Source of the DNA: Brachypodium distachyon
Taxonomy: Eukaryota > Streptophyta > Magnoliopsida > Poales > Poaceae
Direction: 5' to 3'
Assembly: GCF_000005505.3 (NCBI RefSeq)
Contig: NC_016133.3
Span: 48,449,237-48,513,236, forward strand
DNA: 64,000 bases
In this document: positions 60,220 to 64,000 of the stretch, piece after piece
Numbering within the stretch: the stretch's first letter is position 1
Layout of the letters: every line of letters starts with the position of its first letter
Notes under the pieces: model-generated
The model's database searches: none
What the model saw: the letters and a program-made list of their open reading frames with translations, nothing else
Told to the model about the DNA's origin: nothing
Translations under genes and position numbers: made by a program

Positions 60220-60950
60220 TTGGTGGTGGGTGACGAGGGGTTACCTCGGCAATACCCAAACTAGAGGGCTTTCGAATAGGAAGAGCACGAGTGTGTTGGC
60301 GATTCCGTCGGCTAACAAGGACACAAGGGACACCATTTACCCAAGTTCAGGGCCCTCGGAAGTTAATACCCCTACGTCCTGCTTGTCTGATATGTATTGA
60401 TGGAGAGATAACAAGGTTGCCATGGAGGCGTGTATGAGAGATGGGATCTGTCTAGAAAGAGAGGTTCTGTAGAGAAAGAATCCGTCCTCCCCGGCTCCCC
60501 CTCCTAGTACTTTATATAGGAGGCTAGGTCTTGGGTCTAGAGTCCGGGTCGGTTACAATTAGAGATAAACCCTGATTTGGTTTACTTATATGTTCTTGTC
60601 TTGAGCCGCAAGCCGAGGTAGTTGGGCTTCACAGATTATAGTGGGCCTCCGAGTGGACCTCCTGTTGGGCCATAGCAGGTACACCGAAGGTGAGGACCCG
60701 ATGGGCATTCCCTCGTCAGTTAGCCCCTGAGTGCCTATTTGAGTCGTAGACTCGAGTAGGGACTCAAGAATCAGAAGCTATCGACTCGACAGTGTGTTGA
60801 GCCCAACCAGTTTGCTCGGCTCGGATGCACGTCGAGCTGAAATCAGTTGACTTAGATGTTCGTCAAGTTTGAACTTTGTGAGTTCTCGGTATGACCAGGA
60901 AGAAAAGCCTATGACTCGGAAGAATAGAATAATCAACATTGTATGATAGA
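60220..60950. mobile_element. LTR-like insertion in the minus-strand locus
   Basis: GC-rich block, unlike its surroundings, with features common in cereal long terminal repeats: ACACCATTTACCCAAGTTCAGGGCC, a TTTATATAGGAGGC promoter-like box at about 60510, and GTTAGCCCCTGAGTGCC near 60718. It interrupts the coding continuity of the surrounding gene. Ends and target duplication were not resolved; it could be a solo LTR. Confidence 0.4.
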
Positions 60951-61299
60951 TTGGTTCAGATTTATTCATGACATCTCTGCTGCATGCAGAATCGGTATCA
61001 TAGATTGTAAGATTTGCTAATGCTTCATTGAACACTGGCACAACGTGGCCATTTTTGCTACTAACTTCAACTCCCTCGTCAGAACGAGATGGCACTTCAT
61101 TAGTTCCCAATTGGGTACCTGATATTACACCTTGAGGTGCAAAATCTTTGTTGAGCGATTCAACGATCGCTGGAAGATGTCCTGTAGACGACTTTGCATG
61201 GGTTCTCCTCTTCTCAGCAGATGCTCATCTGGACCAGAAAATCTGTCGGTATCTACATGATCAATCTTTAAAGATGCTGCAACCTTTGCTCTGACATTA

Positions 61300-61860
61300 C
61301 GTGATTTCGTAACCTTTTTTTTATCCTTGCCATCATCTTTGGTTGAAACTTTGGCTTGCCCCTAAATCTACAAGCCATCACCGTCCTCCTCAGTTTGCTT
61401 TGATTCATTCTATGGTACTGTTGTTTTTCTAGGCTTTCTAACTTTAACCAACGAATCATCCTTGATTAAAGCTTGCTGTCCACGGGTTTTCACTTGCCCC
61501 TGAATCTTCAAACCAACATCGTCCTCCTCAGTTTGCTTGGATGCATCACGGTTCTGCTCATTTCATTCATTCTCTGCTACTGTGGTTTTCCTAGGATTTC
61601 TTACTTTAACCAAAGTAACATCCTTGATTGAAGTTTGCTGTCCATGAGTTTTCACTTGCTCCTGAATCTGCAAGCCAACATAATCCTCCTCAGTTTGCAT
61701 GGACACAGTACCATTCTGCTCCTTTGATTCATTCAGTGGAACTTTGATTTTCCTAGGCTTTCTTACTTTAACCAAAGAATCATATTTAATTGAAGCTTGT
61801 TGTCCCCTAGTTTTTACTTCCTCCTGAATCTGCATGTCAACAAGATCCTCAGTTTCCTTA
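61300..61860 (-). repeat. Four ~162-bp coding tandem repeats
   Basis: CTCAGTTTGC, TTGCCCCTGAATCT/TTGCTCCTGAATCTGCAAG and TTTCTTACTTTAACCAA(A/C)GAA blocks recur with spacing 161, 162 and about 133 bp. They encode a 54-residue unit in the broken minus-strand gene. Confidence 0.8.
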
Positions 61861-62397
61861 GACACATGACTCTTCTTCTTATCTAATTCATTCAATTGTT
61901 GTTTGATTCTGGCACGCTTTCTTTCTTGAACCAACACTTCAGAATCTTTCCTCTCGTTCAGAACCAAAGGTGGATGCACTGCCTTGGTACCCTTCTCATA
62001 TTTTCTCTTCTTTTGTTGAGGCAAAATGTTAACAAAATCATCATCATCAAGCTCAGTTCCACTGTCACTACCAGAGTTTGACGGTTCATCAACACTATCA
62101 CCAGCAAAATCCGTGTCTGATGTATATTTTGAAGATGAAATATGCTTCCCCTGACCCCTAAGAGTTGCAATTTTCTTGTTCGCTCTCGTATGGCGTGCAC
62201 GAGATGATTTTGGTTTTGAATTTGACACATCATCAACATTTTTTGCTTCATAAGAAAATGTATCCATAACCTTGGCAAGTGACATCTAAAAACCCTTAAT
62301 CATCTCATATGCTGTTAATCTGTACCTTGACCGTTCCGACAAATTATGTAGTGGAACAAAACTTAAAACACATTCAGTTCTACTTCAAATTAAACAG

Positions 62398-62795
62398 GGG
62401 GACTTATCCGGTGAAAACCCTCATTCAGTGCAAACCGTGCAAACTTCATAAAAACCATGTTTAAAAGTTTCAAAAAAATTCTAAAAAAATACCATATGTT
62501 GGGAGTGTGATGTTCTACACACCTGAAAAATTTCAGTTCAAAGTCAAAATCATTTGGAAGAAATTAAAAAGAGAAATTTACAGTGAATACTGTCAAACAT
62601 TGAAAGATCACTATTCATGCAGAATTTGTTTTTTTCACTGCTACCAAACGTCATTGAGTTTGGACTTGAAATTTTACACATATATAAAACACCACTTTTC
62701 TAACATAAGTAATTTTTTCGAGAATTTTTTGAACTTTTTTCGATGGAGTTTTCACAGTTTGCACCGTAGATGTGGTTTTCACCGGATATTTCGCC
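62398..62795. mobile_element. 398-bp MITE with 9-bp target duplication (Mutator-like ends)
   Basis: Flanked by exact ATTAAACAG (62389-62397 and 62796-62804). The ends read GGGGACTTATCCGGTGAAAA at the left and, on the other strand, GGCGAAATATCCGGTGAAAA at the right; inside them GCAAACCGTGC/GGTGCAAACTGTG also pair. No coding capacity. The 9-bp duplication points to the Mutator superfamily. Confidence 0.85.
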
Positions 62796-62804
62796 ATTAA
62801 ACAG

Positions 62805-63060
62805 TTAAGACCTAAAAGATGATGACAACTAATATAGAAAAGAGAACGACAATATTTAGTTGCAAAAACAACTGCAGTTTGGGGATATGAACTCAAGATA
62901 TGTAAGCCACTACAAAGTACTTGATTATAGAGGAAAAACTACATCATGACCATATAAAAGCTATGCAAGTGCACAATAGACACATCAAATGTGCAGTCCT
63001 ACAATTTTCATAATTACTGAAAGCGATGTAAGTAAAGTAGAAGCATTTGCAAAATTGAGG
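62805..63060. other. Spacer, no feature seen
   Basis: AT-rich sequence between the MITE and the repeat arrays; nothing recognised. Confidence 0.3.
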
Positions 63061-63205
63061 AAGTAACAATGGATACATGAATTACATTTAAAAAAAAGAA
63101 AAATGTAACTACTAGGGTAAAAAATACATTTATTAGAACAATGGAAGCTATGGATACAGGAACTACATTTCAAAATAAAAGAATACAACTCCCAGTGTAA
63201 AAAAG
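63061..63205 (+). repeat. ~76-bp repeat array, forward (two units)
   Basis: Units read AATGTAACT.C.AGGGTAAAAAATACATTTATTxGAACAATGGAAGCTATGGATACAGGAACTACATTTxAAA in order. The array lies inverted to that at 63785-64000. Confidence 0.8.
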
Positions 63206-63330
63206 GCTTGCATGCCGTTGTTAATGGTAATACACCCTGCTTCACTTAATGTTGATTGCTTTCAAGTCTATTAATTTTTATTTTCTGTTGCGAACAACTT
63301 ATACGACCATTGACTTATGTGATTTCATAG

Positions 63331-63695
63331 ATCAAGTATGTTGATTCTTTGGTCACCAAGGGCATTCATGTTGAAGATGAGGGTACTCGTATTTGTGTTT
63401 TGACGAACAAGATGGTTAAGGCAGCAATTTCACAGGACAAAAATGATGATGGATTTTTAGGAAATTACCCATATGTCTTTTTTCTTTTCTGTACAACATT
63501 TTTAGGCTTGTCAGATTTTCACCTTGAAGCATGCTTACATGTCTTCTTGTTTCTGTAACTTGCAGTTGAAGCCAATCTTCAGGAGTGGGTCTAATGTGAC
63601 CCACTTTGCATCTGCAGCTAGTGATTTTTATTTCGTTGACCCAATGAAACTTGAATCTTTCTTAGCAGCTCACACACCACCGAACTGCAATAGCC
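63331..63695 (+). pseudogene. Gene fragment with one possible intron, unidentified
   Basis: 63331-63465 translates as KYVDSLVTKGIHVEDEGTRI then CVLTNKMVKAAISQ. After a possible intron ending TTGCAG at 63567, 63568-63695 reads KPIFRSGSNVTHFASAASDF, YFVDPMKLESFLAAHTPP, then a GTATGC donor. The coding-like composition and splice signals suggest part of a real or captured gene sitting between the inverted repeat arrays, but I do not recognise the family. It may continue beyond the window. Confidence 0.4.
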
Positions 63696-63784
63696 AAGTA
63701 TGCTTTCTTGATCTAAGGACTTTTTTTTTCTTTTCTGTCATTCCAAACTGCAGAAGCAAAGTATAAAGTATCTTACAGTTACTT

Positions 63785-64000
63785 TCACTGTTTCAACAAA
63801 TGTAATATTCATTCTGGGAGTTACATTCTTTTTTTTCTGAAGTGTAATTTTGTATCCATAGCTTCCATTATTCCAATAAATGTATTTTTTTATCCTGGGA
63901 GTTAAATTCTTTTGTTTTTCAAATGTAACTCCTGTATCCATAGCTTCCATTGTTCAAATAAATGTATTTTTTACACTGGGGGTTACATTCTTTTATTTTA
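63785..64000 (-). repeat. ~76-bp repeat array, inverted (about three units)
   Basis: Reverse-complement copies of the 63061-63205 unit (GGGAGTTACATTCTTTT, ATCCATAGCTTCCATT, AATAAATGTATTTTTT). The array reaches the window end and probably continues. Confidence 0.85.

Larger units (their letters stand above)
58676..62285 (-). pseudogene. Broken minus-strand gene with Ulp1-protease-like C terminus
   Basis: The N-terminal frame (62285-61563, MSLAKVMDTFSYEAKNV) is Lys/Glu/Ser-rich and nuclear-looking (ARHTRANKK, KKRKYEKGTKA). From about 61860 to 61300 it runs into four ~162-bp tandem units encoding TEEDxVGLQIQEQVKTxGQQ and SLVKVRKPRK. It continues beyond a TGA at the 240-codon point and other stops. 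An LTR-like insertion splits it near 60220-60950. Downstream, 60203-59650, 59646-59275 and 58984-58676 hold further pieces; the last (FPTLRKLSKDREHKSAHYFLINL) resembles the start of a Ulp1/SENP-like cysteine protease domain, with the H of HYF but Tyr where the catalytic Asp is expected (EVMYSLR), and no Cys segment. The exon order is uncertain. Probably transposon-associated. Confidence 0.6.

Overview
The window is nuclear DNA from a grass, most likely a Pooideae species (wheat/barley/Brachypodium side). The evidence is the GT-AG split genes, GC-rich grass-type exons, many Stowaway MITEs with CTCCCTCCG-type ends and TA duplications, LINE and Mutator-like debris, and typical cereal proteins (GID2, GF14, NPF). 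No bacterial, organellar or viral genes were seen.

Region by region: 1-0.6 kb is a decayed LINE fragment. 2.5-5.9 kb holds the gibberellin-signalling F-box gene GID2 followed on the same strand by a five-exon 14-3-3 (GF14) gene. 7.3-8.0 kb is a two-exon GPI-anchored lipid-transfer protein. 8.8-10.9 kb (minus) is an LC8-type dynein light chain with an unusual Pro/acid-rich N-terminal extension. 14.3-15.2 kb (minus) is a single-exon prohibitin. 15.3-23.1 kb is a degenerate tandem duplication (two units, about 4.5 and 3.2 kb) that has separately collected transposons, including a Mutator-like element with a 9-bp target duplication whose empty site survives in the sister copy. 23.5-29.3 kb is a five-exon gene for an uncharacterised coiled-coil protein with in-frame minisatellites. 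29.4-38.7 kb is mostly repeats (MITEs, a PIF/Harbinger-like element, a LINE fragment, small tandem duplications). 38.8-40.3 kb (minus) is a three-exon RING gene. 42.2-42.5 kb (minus) is a small predicted membrane protein. 44.0-47.4 kb (minus) is a four-exon NRT1/PTR-family (NPF) transporter whose first coding exon is only the ATG. 47.9-54.5 kb is gene-free, with a 760-bp tandem duplication and a 675-bp DNA transposon. 54.9-64 kb is a decayed locus: a FAR1/FHY3-type (MULE-transposase-derived) pseudogene facing a broken minus-strand gene with Ulp1-protease-like remnants, then a 398-bp MITE and inverted arrays of a ~76-bp repeat.

The intact genes are ordinary single-copy genes and do not form one pathway. 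GID2 (DELLA degradation) and 14-3-3 both bear on gibberellin responses. A strong splice donor lies 10 nt after the GID2 stop and an acceptor lies 39 nt before the 14-3-3 ATG, so one transcript could carry both reading frames. That, the Pack-MULE-like insertion with its empty site, and the FAR1/Ulp1 locus are the observations most worth checking. All exon models come from reading splice signals and protein-family continuity; no alignment or expression data were available.
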